Source: Lutibacter sp.
Lineage (GTDB): Bacteria > Bacteroidota > Bacteroidia > Flavobacteriales > Flavobacteriaceae
NCBI RefSeq assembly: GCF_013041805.1
Contig: NZ_JABDRI010000019.1
Location: 21,489-85,488 of the forward strand
DNA length: 64,000 bases
Direction: 5' to 3'
Part shown: positions 7,447 to 16,979 of the stretch, piece by piece
Position numbering within the stretch: position 1 is the first letter of the stretch
How the letters are laid out: each line of letters starts with the position of its first letter
Position numbers and translations under genes: made by a program
The notes under the pieces: model-generated
Databases searched by the model: none
Seen by the model: the letters and a program-made list of their open reading frames with translations, nothing else
What the model was told of the DNA's origin: nothing

Positions 7447-9852
7447 ATGTTAAAAAAAATAGTTTTAGTTAGTCTCTTTTTGATGAATTTGAGTACTGTT
7501 TTTGCACAGACCAGTACTATTAAAGGAAGAGTTTTTAATAGTATAAATAATGAATCAATAGCATTTGCTTCTATTGTTATTGATAGTACATCAGTTGGTA
7601 CAACTTCAGATATTGATGGAAACTATCAAATAGAAAATTTAAAACCAGGAACCTATAATGTGGTTTGTTCTTTTTTAGGATTTAAGAAAAAAGTATTTTA
7701 TGAAGTAAGAGTAACTTCTACAAGAACCACCACACTTGATTTTGCTTTAGTAGAAGAAAGTACGGCTTTAGATGAAATTCTAATTAGTAAATCACCGTTT
7801 AACAGACCAGAGGAAAGTCCCGTTAGTGTTCGTACAATTGGAGCTTCTGAAATTTACAGAAATCCTGGTAGTAATAGAGATATTTCCAAAGTAATACAAA
7901 TTTTACCTGGTGTTGCTTCTTCTGTTTCATTTAGAAATGATATCATTGTTCGTGGTGGTGCTCCAAATGAAAATAGGTTTTATCTTGATGGGATTGAAAT
8001 TCCAAACATTAATCATTTTGCAACACAAGGTTCTTCAGGAGGACCAGTAGGTATGATTAATGTTAATTTTATTCAAGAGGTAGATTTTTATGCAGGTGCA
8101 TTTCCTGCAAATAGAGGGAATTCATTGAGTTCAGTTATGGAGTTCAAGCAAATTGAAGGGAATGATGAAAAGTTAAGAGGTTCTTTAATGGTTGGATCGA
8201 GTGATATTGGACTTACTTTAGATGGCCCTATAGATGAAAAATCTACCTTTATTTTTTCAGCAAGGCGCTCTTACTTACAATTACTTTTTAAAGCTTTAAA
8301 CCTACCTTTTTTGCCTACTTATAATGATTTTCAATACAAACAAACTATAAAGGTTGACGATAAAAATAGAGTAACAATTATTGGTCTTGGAGCTATTGAT
8401 GATTTTGAATTAAATAAAGACGTAAATGATGGTTTAGATGATGAGGAAGACATTAAAAGAAATAATTATATTTTAGGAAATTTACCGGTAAATAAACAAT
8501 GGAATTATACTGTTGGGGCTAACTGGAAGCATTTTGCATCAAATAGTTTTCAAAATTTTGTAATAAGTAGAAATCATTTAAGCAATAGCGCTATAAAATA
8601 TCAAGGTAATATTGAACAACAAGATTTACTGTTATTAGATTATAATTCTGAGGAAATTGAGAATAAACTGAGGATAGAAAATACCTATCGGAAAAATGGT
8701 TGGAAATGGAACTTAGGAATAGGATTTGAAAATGCGACCTACAAAAATTCAACATTTAACAAAATTGAACTTGACGGAGCAATAAGCACTATTGACTTCG
8801 ATTCTGAATTAAAACTGAATAAATACGCACTTTTTTCGCAGCTTAGTAAAGAATTTTTTAATGATAGATTATTGCTGTCATTTGGTTTTAGAACAGATTT
8901 TAATGATTATTCAAATGAAATGAATAACCCAATTAAGCAGTTTTCACCAAGATTTTCAGCATCCTATACATTGATAGAAGATTTCAATTTCAATTTTAAT
9001 ATTGGTCGTTATTTTCAATTACCTGCTTATACAGTAATGGGGTATAGAGATAATTCAAATGTTTTAGTGAATAAGGAGAATAACATAACTTACATTAGTG
9101 CGAACCACTTGATTGCTGGATTAGAATATAACCCAACCAGATTGTCTAAAATAACATTGGAAGGTTTTATTAAAAACTATGATAATTACCCGTTTTTATT
9201 AAGAGATCGTATTTCGCTTGCGAATTTAGGAGGAGATTTTGGAGTTATTGGTAATGAACCTGCCACTTCAACTTCTATAGGGAAAACATATGGGGTTGAA
9301 TTTTTAGTTCAGCAAAAATTAAGTTCTTCTATTTATGGTATTTTGTCTTATACATTTGTGAAGAGCGAATTTTCAAATAACGATAATGAATTAACTCCTT
9401 CATCTTGGGATAATAGACATATTTTAAATATTACGGCAGGTAAGAAATTTAATAAAGGTTGGGAAATGGGTTTAAAATTTAGATATCTTGGTGGTGCTCC
9501 TTTTACACCTTATGATATTGAACTTTCATCTACTGCTGCCATTTGGGATGTGAACCAACAAGGTATTTTTGATTATGATAGGATAAATCAAGAACGAAAC
9601 CCAGATGCGCACTTTTTAGATCTTAGAATAGATAAGCAGTGGTATTTTAATAAATGGGCATTTAATTTGTATGTAGATATACAGAATGTTTATAATTTTC
9701 AGGCAGAAGGACAGCCATTTATTGATGTAGAACGAGATGCGTCTGGAAATCCAGTTGTTGACCCAACAAATCCTAGCGCTTATAAAGTTTCAGAAATTGA
9801 AAATACAAATGGAACGGTGTTACCATCAATTGGAATTATGATTGAATTTTAA
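7447..9852 (+). CDS. TonB-dependent outer-membrane receptor
   Basis: An 801-residue energy-dependent outer-membrane importer. Visible in order: signal peptide 1-21 ending VFAQ, a CarboxypepD-regulatory-like domain (about 24-105, IKGRVFNSINNESIAFASIV), a plug (about 120-240, with DISKVIQILPG, IIVRGGAPNENRFYLDGIEI and VDFYAGAFPANRG), then a beta-barrel ending in an aromatic-terminated strand (GIMIEF). It is not SusC-like: no SusD partner follows. Divergent placement next to the hydrogenase-linked permease suggests a metal or metal-chelate substrate, which is inference only. Confidence 0.88.
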   Translation: MLKKIVLVSLFLMNLSTVFAQTSTIKGRVFNSINNESIAFASIVIDSTSVGTTSDIDGNYQIENLKPGTYNVVCSFLGFKKKVFYEVRVTSTRTTTLDFALVEESTALDEILISKSPFNRPEESPVSVRTIGASEIYRNPGSNRDISKVIQILPGVASSVSFRNDIIVRGGAPNENRFYLDGIEIPNINHFATQGSSGGPVGMINVNFIQEVDFYAGAFPANRGNSLSSVMEFKQIEGNDEKLRGSLMVGSSDIGLTLDGPIDEKSTFIFSARRSYLQLLFKALNLPFLPTYNDFQYKQTIKVDDKNRVTIIGLGAIDDFELNKDVNDGLDDEEDIKRNNYILGNLPVNKQWNYTVGANWKHFASNSFQNFVISRNHLSNSAIKYQGNIEQQDLLLLDYNSEEIENKLRIENTYRKNGWKWNLGIGFENATYKNSTFNKIELDGAISTIDFDSELKLNKYALFSQLSKEFFNDRLLLSFGFRTDFNDYSNEMNNPIKQFSPRFSASYTLIEDFNFNFNIGRYFQLPAYTVMGYRDNSNVLVNKENNITYISANHLIAGLEYNPTRLSKITLEGFIKNYDNYPFLLRDRISLANLGGDFGVIGNEPATSTSIGKTYGVEFLVQQKLSSSIYGILSYTFVKSEFSNNDNELTPSSWDNRHILNITAGKKFNKGWEMGLKFRYLGGAPFTPYDIELSSTAAIWDVNQQGIFDYDRINQERNPDAHFLDLRIDKQWYFNKWAFNLYVDIQNVYNFQAEGQPFIDVERDASGNPVVDPTNPSAYKVSEIENTNGTVLPSIGIMIEF

Positions 9853-9867
9853 TAGTAAGGTTAAATT

Positions 9868-10266
9868 TTATTTTCGTTCAAATACTAAATCAGGTCCATC
9901 AACATAAGATAGTCCTAATGTCATTTTTTTATTAGCTAAATTATAGGTCCATTTAGTATCATTAATTTTTATCAAAATAATCTTTGGGTCGTTCATACCT
10001 CCTAAATAATCTTCACCAAAAAAGTAGTCATATGCTCCAATAGGGTACCCAACATTTTCTCCTCCAGTTACAATTAAAGTTCCGTTTATTTGAAAATTGT
10101 AATAAATAGTATCATCTGAATAATCTATAGTGTTCAGACCTTGAAATCCATAGATATTAGCTTCAATTAATTTCCAATTCCCAACTATTTGGTAAGCGTT
10201 AGTTTCTTCATTTGAGCAGCTGAATATTAAAATTCCTATTAAAATAATAGATATAATTTTTTTCAT
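9868..10266 (-). CDS. small lipoprotein with lipocalin-like fold
   Basis: A 132-residue exported lipoprotein. The N-terminus is a signal peptide followed by a lipobox (LIFSC, lipidated C17). The remainder starts QIVGNWKLIEA, the opening seen in flavobacterial lipocalin-like (DUF4488/lipocalin_5-type) proteins, and is rich in short beta-strands. Function is unknown. It is convergent with the TonB receptor, 15 nt apart, and 85 nt from the next minus-strand gene. Confidence 0.7.
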   Translation of the reverse strand: MKKIISIILIGILIFSCSNEETNAYQIVGNWKLIEANIYGFQGLNTIDYSDDTIYYNFQINGTLIVTGGENVGYPIGAYDYFFGEDYLGGMNDPKIILIKINDTKWTYNLANKKMTLGLSYVDGPDLVFERK

Positions 10267-10351
10267 ATTGAAAGGTTATATTTGGATACTCTTTCACCTA
10301 ACCAAGTAGTTTTATTCTATGATGTTTCAATAGTATTAGACTTTTTCTTTA

Positions 10352-11596
10352 TTAAGATTCCAGATGTTGTAATATAGCTAAAGCTGCCCTTTCACCAGCA
10401 ATCATTGCTGCGTTTAATGATCCGTTTAGTTGAGTATCACCAGCAAGAAAAATCCCTTTATTTAGTCTTGTTTCTGAAGGTGATATTTCATACTGTAAAT
10501 TAGCAAGTGTTGGCAATGCTTGTGCAATTGAATAGTGTTTTATACAGCGTATAACATCAATGCCACAATATTTTTTCAATTCTTTCTCAACTTGTATTTT
10601 TAATGCTTCATTAGAAAGTTTATGATCTTTAACAACGGTAACAGATAGTAATTGGTTTGCACCTTTTGATTTTGTAGCGATGCTTGTATGGTAGAAAATA
10701 TTATTAATTAGTGCTTCTCTGTTCGAGATAAGTCCTATTAATGGTTCTTTAATAGTTTTAGCATTGGTTTCAAAATAGAGCGTATCACAAGATTTCCATT
10801 GGGTTTCTTGATTTTTTAGATTTGAGACAAATGCACTTGGTTCTGTTGCAATAATTGTGAAATCACTTTCTAATATTGTTCCGTTAGTTAGAAATATTTT
10901 TCCATTTTCAACCGATTTGACCTTTGTGTTAAATCGAAAGGTGGTTTGCTTTAAATTATTTTTTAATTGCCTTGGTATAGCTTCAATACCAGCTTTTGGT
11001 AATGCTGCAAAACCTTCTCCAAACATTTTATAAACGAATTCAAACATTCTGCTTGAAGTCTCTAGTTCTGATTCAAGAAATATACCGCTGAAAAATGGTT
11101 TAAAAAAGTTTGAAATCATATCTTCTGAAAAGCCGAAGTCTGATAAATATTTAAATGTAGTTTTTTCAGGTTTTGCAAAAATTTCAGTAAGTGTAGTTTT
11201 TTTTAAAGCGTTGTTTAGCTTCAGAATTTTTAGTTTATCAGAGATTGTTCCTATTCCTGAAATTAAGGTTGGTATAAGTAAGGAAATATTACGAAGCGGA
11301 TCACCAATGGTTTTTGAATTTCCATTATTAAAAATTGTAGCTCCTGGAAGAAATGATTGAAGTTCTAAAGCTCCAAAATTTAAATATTTTTGTGCAGCTG
11401 GATATGCTGTAAGCAATACTTGAAAACCATGGTCGAGCTGATATCCTTCTACAATATCCGTTTTAACTCTGCCACCAACTCGATCAGTTCCTTCAATAAT
11501 TACAGGAGCTAAGTTATGATTCTCTAAAACTTGAGCGGCAATTAGTCCGCTTACGCCGGCACCAATAATATGTATTTTATAGTCTTTTTTGTTCAT
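10352..11596 (-). CDS. FAD/NAD(P)-dependent amine oxidase-type oxidoreductase
   Basis: A 414-residue flavoprotein. The N-terminal dinucleotide fold is clear (HIIGAGVSGLIAAQVLE, then EGTDRVGGRVKTD) and the C-terminus carries the second FAD contact (GIFLAGDTQLNGSLNAAMIAGERAA). This layout is that of the amine oxidase/phytoene desaturase/protoporphyrinogen oxidase superfamily. Substrate is unknown. It is the last gene of the minus-strand run that contains the photolyase genes, 67 nt after the 141-residue protein, so it may share their regulation. Confidence 0.82.
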   Translation of the reverse strand: MNKKDYKIHIIGAGVSGLIAAQVLENHNLAPVIIEGTDRVGGRVKTDIVEGYQLDHGFQVLLTAYPAAQKYLNFGALELQSFLPGATIFNNGNSKTIGDPLRNISLLIPTLISGIGTISDKLKILKLNNALKKTTLTEIFAKPEKTTFKYLSDFGFSEDMISNFFKPFFSGIFLESELETSSRMFEFVYKMFGEGFAALPKAGIEAIPRQLKNNLKQTTFRFNTKVKSVENGKIFLTNGTILESDFTIIATEPSAFVSNLKNQETQWKSCDTLYFETNAKTIKEPLIGLISNREALINNIFYHTSIATKSKGANQLLSVTVVKDHKLSNEALKIQVEKELKKYCGIDVIRCIKHYSIAQALPTLANLQYEISPSETRLNKGIFLAGDTQLNGSLNAAMIAGERAALAILQHLES

Positions 11597-11663
11597 AAGT
11601 AATTGATTAGAAATAAATACAAATCTTTTAACAAATTTAAGTTTTTTCTATTTGTTTTTCATT

Positions 11664-12089
11664 TCATGAATCATAATAAGAAAGATTTAAATAATCATTT
11701 TTTATATCAATCATTTTATCAATAAATTTTTTATTAGCAATGTAATTCTTATTTTTTGAAAATTGAATAAAATTTCCATTGGCGTGAATACTAAAAAATT
11801 GAGAATTATAAATAACCAATCGGTAGTAAGGTATAATCCAAGAGAAACGTTCTAATTTTCTGGTATAATGCACAATAATACCTTTTGGGCGTAATTCAAT
11901 ATTACCATAATCTGTTTCTGAGAATTTCAATTTTCCAAGATCTAATTTTGGACTTATTGATTCAATAATTAATCTGCTAGAGCCAATACCACCTTGCTTT
12001 ATTCGCTCTAGAAAGCTAAACGATTTTCCCAACAGTAATACACTCTGTTCGTTAAAATCTTCATTATTATATGTTGTATCAAATACCAT
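11664..12089 (-). CDS. conserved hypothetical protein of the photolyase cluster
   Basis: A 141-residue soluble protein with no signal peptide or membrane segment. I do not recognise a named domain. The alternation of short strands (GNIELRPKGIIVHYTRKLERFSWIIPYYRL, here described by its halves at about 62-92) suggests a small beta-rich PH-like fold, which is a weak guess. It starts 10 nt after the 494-residue cryptochrome-like gene and is likely translated from the same mRNA. Confidence 0.65.
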   Translation of the reverse strand: MVFDTTYNNEDFNEQSVLLLGKSFSFLERIKQGGIGSSRLIIESISPKLDLGKLKFSETDYGNIELRPKGIIVHYTRKLERFSWIIPYYRLVIYNSQFFSIHANGNFIQFSKNKNYIANKKFIDKMIDIKNDYLNLSYYDS

Positions 12090-12099
12090 TGTTTCTTAT

Positions 12100-13584
12100 T
12101 TAGAGTGTTAAACTTTGTATATATTTTTCCCCATTATTAATATGCATTAATTGTTTTTCTTGTGGCATTTTATCAAACATAGCAACTAACATTCCCAATC
12201 TCGGGTTTTGCTGAAAGAAATTTCGATGTGTATTCATAAAACGCCAAAAAAGTCCGTCCCAAATAGCTTGCCATTCACCTTTTTTAAAATTGCTCATCTT
12301 TATCAAATAGTTACTACCACTTATATATGGTTTTGTTGCCATGAATCCACCATCTGCAAATTGACTCATTCCATATACATTGGGAACCATAACCCAATCA
12401 TAACTATCAATAAAAAGTTCCATAAACCATTGATAAACTTCGTCTGGATCAAATTCACACAACATCATAAAATTTCCTAGAATCATTAATCGCTCAATAT
12501 GATTGCAATAACCTGTTTTTAGAATTTTTTTTATCGTTTGATCTATTGGTAAAATTCCAGTTGTTCCGTTGTAAAATGATGCTGGAATTTTTTTTGTAAA
12601 ACCCCAAAAGTTTTTAGTACGTTCATCACTACCACGACTTTCGTACATTCCACGTATAAATTCACGCCAACCTATTATTTGTCGCACAAAACCTTCTAAT
12701 GAATTTATAGGAATATTGTTTTCTTTTGCATAAGCAATACTTTCATCTATCACCTTTTTAGGTGTAATTAAACCTACATTTAGCATAGGAGTTAAAACAC
12801 TATGATTTAAAATTGAATTTTCTGAAATAATAGCATCTTCATAGGCACCAAATTCTAGAAAACGCTGTTCTAAAAATTGTTCAAACCAGTCTTGAGAAGC
12901 CTTGAAATTTGCTGGGTACAAAGAGTATTCTGTTAGTTGTCCAAGGTTTGTTGAAAAGTTTTTTTGAACATATTCACAAGCTTCTTTGTAAAAACTATCT
13001 ACTACTGGAAAGTGAATTGAAGGAGGTGTTTTTTTTGCAGGATATTTTTTTCTGTTTTCAGTATCAAATGTCCATTTTCCACCTGTTGGCTTTTTGTCTA
13101 CATCAATTAGTATATTTCTTTTAATTCGTTGTTCTTTATAAAAAACAGTTTGATGATATTTCGTTTTATCACTTCTAAAAAATAGTTGTAAATCTTCTTT
13201 GGTATTTAAAAACATTGGAGAATCAAATACCGTTCTTTCTATTTGGTGAATAGCACACTGTTCTTTTAGTCGCTTTTGAAGCCAATTATCAACAGGATCT
13301 ATATAGTTGATTTGAGTGATTTTTTGTGATTTCAAATACGGAATCAATACTCGAATATCTGAAATGTCTTCTGCGGATTCGATATATAAAACTTTCACCC
13401 CTTTTGAAATCAAGAAAGCTTCATATTGTTTCATTGTTGCTCTATGAAACGCAATCTTTTGTTTATGAAAAGGATACTGTTTAAAGAATAAATACTCTTC
13501 AATTAAATAAACAGGATGTTCATTTTTTAAAAGAGAAGAACTTTCAAATAATTGATGTGGAAAAATAATATTTACGGTTTTCAT
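12100..13584 (-). CDS. PhrB-like cryptochrome/photolyase family protein lacking the Fe-S cysteines
   Basis: A 494-residue protein of the Fe-S bacterial cryptochrome/photolyase (FeS-BCP, PhrB-like) type. N-terminal part: Rossmann-like domain with IIFPHQLFE and HPVYLIEEYLFF. C-terminal part: FAD-binding helical domain with QIIGWREFIRGMY, NHIERLMILGNFMML and VPNVYGMSQFADGGFMATKPYISG. Known PhrB proteins bind a 4Fe-4S cluster with three cysteines just after the RMS-Y motif; here the aligned segment (about 425-440, KMSNF then KKGEW) has none, and no cysteine occurs in the last hundred residues. A (6-4) photolyase or photoreceptor role is inferred from the family. The DUF2256 gene directly abuts its start. 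Confidence 0.88.
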   Translation of the reverse strand: MKTVNIIFPHQLFESSSLLKNEHPVYLIEEYLFFKQYPFHKQKIAFHRATMKQYEAFLISKGVKVLYIESAEDISDIRVLIPYLKSQKITQINYIDPVDNWLQKRLKEQCAIHQIERTVFDSPMFLNTKEDLQLFFRSDKTKYHQTVFYKEQRIKRNILIDVDKKPTGGKWTFDTENRKKYPAKKTPPSIHFPVVDSFYKEACEYVQKNFSTNLGQLTEYSLYPANFKASQDWFEQFLEQRFLEFGAYEDAIISENSILNHSVLTPMLNVGLITPKKVIDESIAYAKENNIPINSLEGFVRQIIGWREFIRGMYESRGSDERTKNFWGFTKKIPASFYNGTTGILPIDQTIKKILKTGYCNHIERLMILGNFMMLCEFDPDEVYQWFMELFIDSYDWVMVPNVYGMSQFADGGFMATKPYISGSNYLIKMSNFKKGEWQAIWDGLFWRFMNTHRNFFQQNPRLGMLVAMFDKMPQEKQLMHINNGEKYIQSLTL

Positions 13585-13716
13585 TTAGATTTTATTTCTT
13601 TTACAACGTTCACTACAATACTTAACATTTCCCCAGTCTTTTTCCCATTTTTTACGCCATGAAAAAGGTCTTTTACAAACGATACATATTTTTTGAGGTA
13701 AATGTTCTTTTTTCAA
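13585..13716 (-). CDS. DUF2256 small zinc-finger-like protein
   Basis: Read from the sequence: a 43-residue protein with [20 protein letters not shown] followed by [12 protein letters not shown] and a basic tail. The two CxxC/CxxxC pairs (C11, C14, C34, C38) and the RPFxWRKKW core are the DUF2256 signature. No ATG is in frame; TTG at 13716 is the best start because it places the usual MKK(x)HLP beginning, 2 nt after the upstream stop, while ATT at 13719 is the only other candidate. Its stop touches the ATG of the PhrB-like gene. DUF2256 is regularly found next to photolyase-type genes. Confidence 0.85.
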   Translation of the reverse strand: MKKEHLPQKICIVCKRPFSWRKKWEKDWGNVKYCSERCKRNKI

Positions 13717-13718
13717 AA

Positions 13719-15194
13719 TTATTTATTTACATGTGATTCTAATATTCGTTTTTTTTCAGCTTTTACAGAAGGATGTTCTTTATGTCCCCAAATTTTTTCT
13801 CTAGCTTTTTTTGCACTTTTTTTTAAATCTACAATAGGAGCAGGATAGTGTTCACCAATGGTAACGCCGCAAAAAGTTTGTTCCATCAAGCTCATGGTCC
13901 AAGGTTCATGTATATACGCAATTGGGACATTCTTGAGTTCAGGAACCCATTTTTTAATAAATTCACCGTTAGGGTCGTGTTCTTGTGAATTTTTCACGGG
14001 ATTATATAAACGAATGGTATTGATTCCCGTTGTACCGGCTTGCATTTGAAATTGTGGATAATGTATACCGGGTTCATAATCTAGAAATTGTTGTGCTAAA
14101 TGATATACCCCTTCTCTCCAATCTTGGTCCAAATTAAGTGTTAGAAAAGAGACTAACATAGCACGCATTCTAAAATTTATCCATCCTGTTTTCTCAACAG
14201 CTCGCATACAGGCGTCAATCAAGGGAAATCCAGTTTTACCAGTTTCCCAAGCTTTTATAAATAATTCATTTTTCGGATGCTCCAAAAGTTCATAACCTCT
14301 ATTTACACATCGAGTTTCATAGGTGCATTCTACTTCAAATTTCTGAATAAAATGGCAATGCCAGTGCAAACGGGTTAACATTCCAGAAAAAGCTCTATTA
14401 TGTAAGGTTCCGTTTTGATGCGTACCTACAAATTGAAACACTTGTTTAATACTAATATTTCCCCAGGCCAAATAAGGTGATAATCTGCTACAGGCTTTTC
14501 TACTTTCAGTAGGTTTAGAAATATGCTTGTGATAAGTAAATCCTCTTTTTTGAGTGAATGAATTAAGGTAGCGCCAAGCATTCTCTTCTCCTGCTGGTTG
14601 ATATTCTATAGGATACTGCTTAAGCTTGGAAATTAATTCTGAAGGTAATTTAAACAAATGTTCAAGTCTATTTAAAGTTGAAATCGAATACTTATTTTTA
14701 ATAACAGAAGTGTGCATAGTAGTATGCCATTGTTTATTCCAATTTTTTCTGTTTTTAATGCCTCTTATAATTCCATCACGTTGATATTCTGTCCAAGTAA
14801 TATTGTTTTTATCACAAAATTGTTTGATATTTTTATCACGTTTCCACGTAGTTTTAGTTCCACTTTCTTGGTAACTAAAGAGCTGATTTATGATGAATTT
14901 TTCTGATAAAAAATTAAAAACAGCAATTGCTTCTCCGTAAAATATATCAACATTTCGTTTGTACTTTATCAATTGTTCATCCATTGATTTTATGGAGTGA
15001 TATCTAAATTGTAAATGTCTTAAACTTGTATCTGGATATTCAATAATACTAGGTTCAAACAAATATATGATTAAGAATGGGATGCCTGCTTTTTCTGCTG
15101 TGTCAAGAGGTTCGTGGTCTTGTAATCGAAGGTCACGTTTTAGCCAAACAATATTGATAGTTTCCCTACTCAAAATACAATTTCTTTTTTGCAT
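13719..15194 (-). CDS. cryptochrome/deoxyribodipyrimidine photolyase family protein
   Basis: About 491 residues with the canonical order: N-terminal antenna domain ([18 protein letters not shown]) and C-terminal FAD domain ([44 protein letters not shown]). Several usual FAD contacts are changed: the HNRxR segment reads NFRMR and the DxDxAxN...WQW segment reads [17 protein letters not shown]. It is therefore a divergent subgroup, not a standard CPD class I enzyme. The frame opens to 15248, but ATG 15194 better fits the family start. A TTG at 15173 that overlaps the upstream stop (TTGA) is also plausible. It overlaps the upstream gene by 25 nt. Confidence 0.87.
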   Translation of the reverse strand: MQKRNCILSRETINIVWLKRDLRLQDHEPLDTAEKAGIPFLIIYLFEPSIIEYPDTSLRHLQFRYHSIKSMDEQLIKYKRNVDIFYGEAIAVFNFLSEKFIINQLFSYQESGTKTTWKRDKNIKQFCDKNNITWTEYQRDGIIRGIKNRKNWNKQWHTTMHTSVIKNKYSISTLNRLEHLFKLPSELISKLKQYPIEYQPAGEENAWRYLNSFTQKRGFTYHKHISKPTESRKACSRLSPYLAWGNISIKQVFQFVGTHQNGTLHNRAFSGMLTRLHWHCHFIQKFEVECTYETRCVNRGYELLEHPKNELFIKAWETGKTGFPLIDACMRAVEKTGWINFRMRAMLVSFLTLNLDQDWREGVYHLAQQFLDYEPGIHYPQFQMQAGTTGINTIRLYNPVKNSQEHDPNGEFIKKWVPELKNVPIAYIHEPWTMSLMEQTFCGVTIGEHYPAPIVDLKKSAKKAREKIWGHKEHPSVKAEKKRILESHVNK

Positions 15195-16285
15195 TTTTTC
15201 CAAAAAGCAAAGAATGATGGATAGTAACCTTTTACAGAAAACATCCAATCTCTTTCCTCTTCAATTCCAAGATAATGTTGGTTTAATGGATGTTCTTTGT
15301 AATAAATGCTATCTAAATTATAGATTGATTTCAGTTCATTGAACTCTCCAACAAATACTTGTATATCTTCTATATTCTTAGAAAGGTTACTTATAAAATC
15401 AATAGACTTTTGCGAGACAGGATATTGTTTAAATTGTGAGGGCTCTAATAAAAGAATACGATTGGCATTTTTTTCTTTTTTCCAAAGCGGATCTAAATTG
15501 TAAAAATTATAAATTAGTGTTGGAAGATTTCTATTTATTTTTATTTCTTTTTGATTCGGAAGAGGTGTTATTAATTCTAATGTTTCTGAAGGAAGCAGTA
15601 CTTCAGGTATCTTTAAATTTGTAATTTTGTCATAAGAAACATCTAGAAATGTATCTGTTTGGTTGCTGTAGCAAAAGTTATTTATGTTTTCTTGATTCGC
15701 ATAATATTTCTTATTACTATTTGTACCTGCTACCCATTGCCAGCTTAGTGCATTACTAGCCCAATCGGCATCAAGTAAATGATAGTACATCCATTGGGCA
15801 GGATATTTCCAATGATTTTGACCAATATTACAGGCAATTGAAGCAATGTACATTCTTAAATGATTGTGAAGATACCCTGTATTATAAAATTCATAAATAG
15901 CAGAGTCTATAACATTTATTCCCGTAGTACCTTTTTGAATAGCTTTAGAAAGACCATTTGTTGTAACAGGTTTTTGAGGATGCTTTAAGTCTTGGTTTAT
16001 GGCTTCCCTTTTAGCAATCCAAACTTGTTGCCAATAATCTCTCCAGGCTAGCTCTTGAATGAATTTGAGCATAGAATTGGGTTGATAGCCACTTTTCAAT
16101 AAATATTGAAATACAAATTTTGTTGAAATTACACCACGTGAAATATAGGGAGATAAATAACTTACGGCTCCATCCAAGTAGTTTCTAGATGAACCATAAG
16201 CAATAGGATCGATTTTAGTTATTCTGTTAATTATAACATCATATGCTGTTGGGAAGTTCTCTTGTATATGTGTTTCATTATACAT
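15170..16285 (-). CDS. FAD-binding photolyase-like protein, apparently circularly permuted
   Basis: A 371-residue protein that begins directly with the photolyase FAD domain: [15 protein letters not shown] (about 45-60), [13 protein letters not shown] (about 80), [13 protein letters not shown] (about 137) and [19 protein letters not shown] (about 168-186), all close to consensus. No antenna domain precedes it. After about residue 245 comes an alpha/beta segment with [28 protein letters not shown] and EERDW, which resembles the photolyase N-terminal domain moved to the C-terminus. Its ATG overlaps the upstream stop (TAATG) and its end overlaps the downstream photolyase, so translation is coupled. 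Confidence 0.82.
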   Translation of the reverse strand: MYNETHIQENFPTAYDVIINRITKIDPIAYGSSRNYLDGAVSYLSPYISRGVISTKFVFQYLLKSGYQPNSMLKFIQELAWRDYWQQVWIAKREAINQDLKHPQKPVTTNGLSKAIQKGTTGINVIDSAIYEFYNTGYLHNHLRMYIASIACNIGQNHWKYPAQWMYYHLLDADWASNALSWQWVAGTNSNKKYYANQENINNFCYSNQTDTFLDVSYDKITNLKIPEVLLPSETLELITPLPNQKEIKINRNLPTLIYNFYNLDPLWKKEKNANRILLLEPSQFKQYPVSQKSIDFISNLSKNIEDIQVFVGEFNELKSIYNLDSIYYKEHPLNQHYLGIEEERDWMFSVKGYYPSFFAFWKKCKKEIVF

Positions 16286-16593
16286 TAACGCTTACTTATT
16301 TTATTCCCTGAAATAGCTCTTTGTCTAGAACACTTAAAGCGACTTATTTCGTTGCTTCGCTTTTTTAAATGCTTGGTGCTGATACCACTATTAACACGTT
16401 TTCTCCAAAGTTTAAAGCTAGATTCTTTGAGATTACCACGCATTAGTTTTATAACTTCTTTTTCTGCCAATCCAAACTGAAAAGTTATGGCCTCAAACGG
16501 TGTTCTGTCTTCCCAAGCCATTTCTATGATTCGGTCGAGTTGTCTTTCAGTTAATTCTTTTTCAAGTACAATTTCTAAACTACTTTTTCCCAT
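16285..16593 (-). CDS. TIGR03643/DUF2805 family protein
   Basis: A 102-residue basic protein with RIIEMAWEDRTPFEAITFQF and GLAEKEVIKLMRGNLK, the helical core of the TIGR03643/DUF2805 family. The family has no established activity but is often beside cryptochrome/photolyase genes, as here. The C-terminus is strongly basic, consistent with nucleic acid contact. The start overlaps the end of the DUF2452 gene by 19 nt, and the stop shares a base with the next ATG. Confidence 0.82.
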   Translation of the reverse strand: MGKSSLEIVLEKELTERQLDRIIEMAWEDRTPFEAITFQFGLAEKEVIKLMRGNLKESSFKLWRKRVNSGISTKHLKKRSNEISRFKCSRQRAISGNKISKR

Positions 16594-16979
16594 ATTTGAT
16601 CTGCATTTAAACGGAAACTTCCTAATGAGTTAAAATTACATTGATTGGGTGCGATAATTGATAAAAATGTATCACCATTTTCTCTCTTGTATAAATGGTA
16701 AGTGTCTCCTATACTAGGTTCAAAGTTAAACTTTGCTTGGTATATAAGGTTATTTGACTCATATTCTTGGATCAATTCCTCATATTGTGCTTTTATTTCT
16801 TCGTACCTTGTTTTTATTTTATGATTTAGCTTATTAATGCTTCTGTTTTTCCAATCAATTGTATCTATTGTTGTAATTACTGGAGCGCCAACATTGGTCG
16901 CATAGCGTTTTAAGGCAGCGTCATATTTTTGATTTTCTTCATCAAAAACAACATAATCGGGTTTCTTGTTACTAGCCAT
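16575..16979 (-). CDS. DUF2452 family protein
   Basis: A 134-residue soluble protein with a central coiled-coil-like helix (about 48-75, rich in E, K and Q) followed by a beta segment around FEPSIGDTYHLYKRENGD and FLSIIAPNQC. The pattern fits DUF2452, a flavobacterial family of unknown function. ATG 16979 directly abuts the TAA of the upstream 55-residue gene, and the 3' end overlaps the TIGR03643 gene by 19 nt, so it is part of the photolyase operon. Confidence 0.75.
   Translation of the reverse strand: MASNKKPDYVVFDEENQKYDAALKRYATNVGAPVITTIDTIDWKNRSINKLNHKIKTRYEEIKAQYEELIQEYESNNLIYQAKFNFEPSIGDTYHLYKRENGDTFLSIIAPNQCNFNSLGSFRLNADQIWEKVV

Noticed and set aside
12208..12480. Plus-strand frame of 90 codons inside the PhrB-like gene
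   Set aside because: It lies wholly within a recognisable gene and its own translation shows no known motif or start context.
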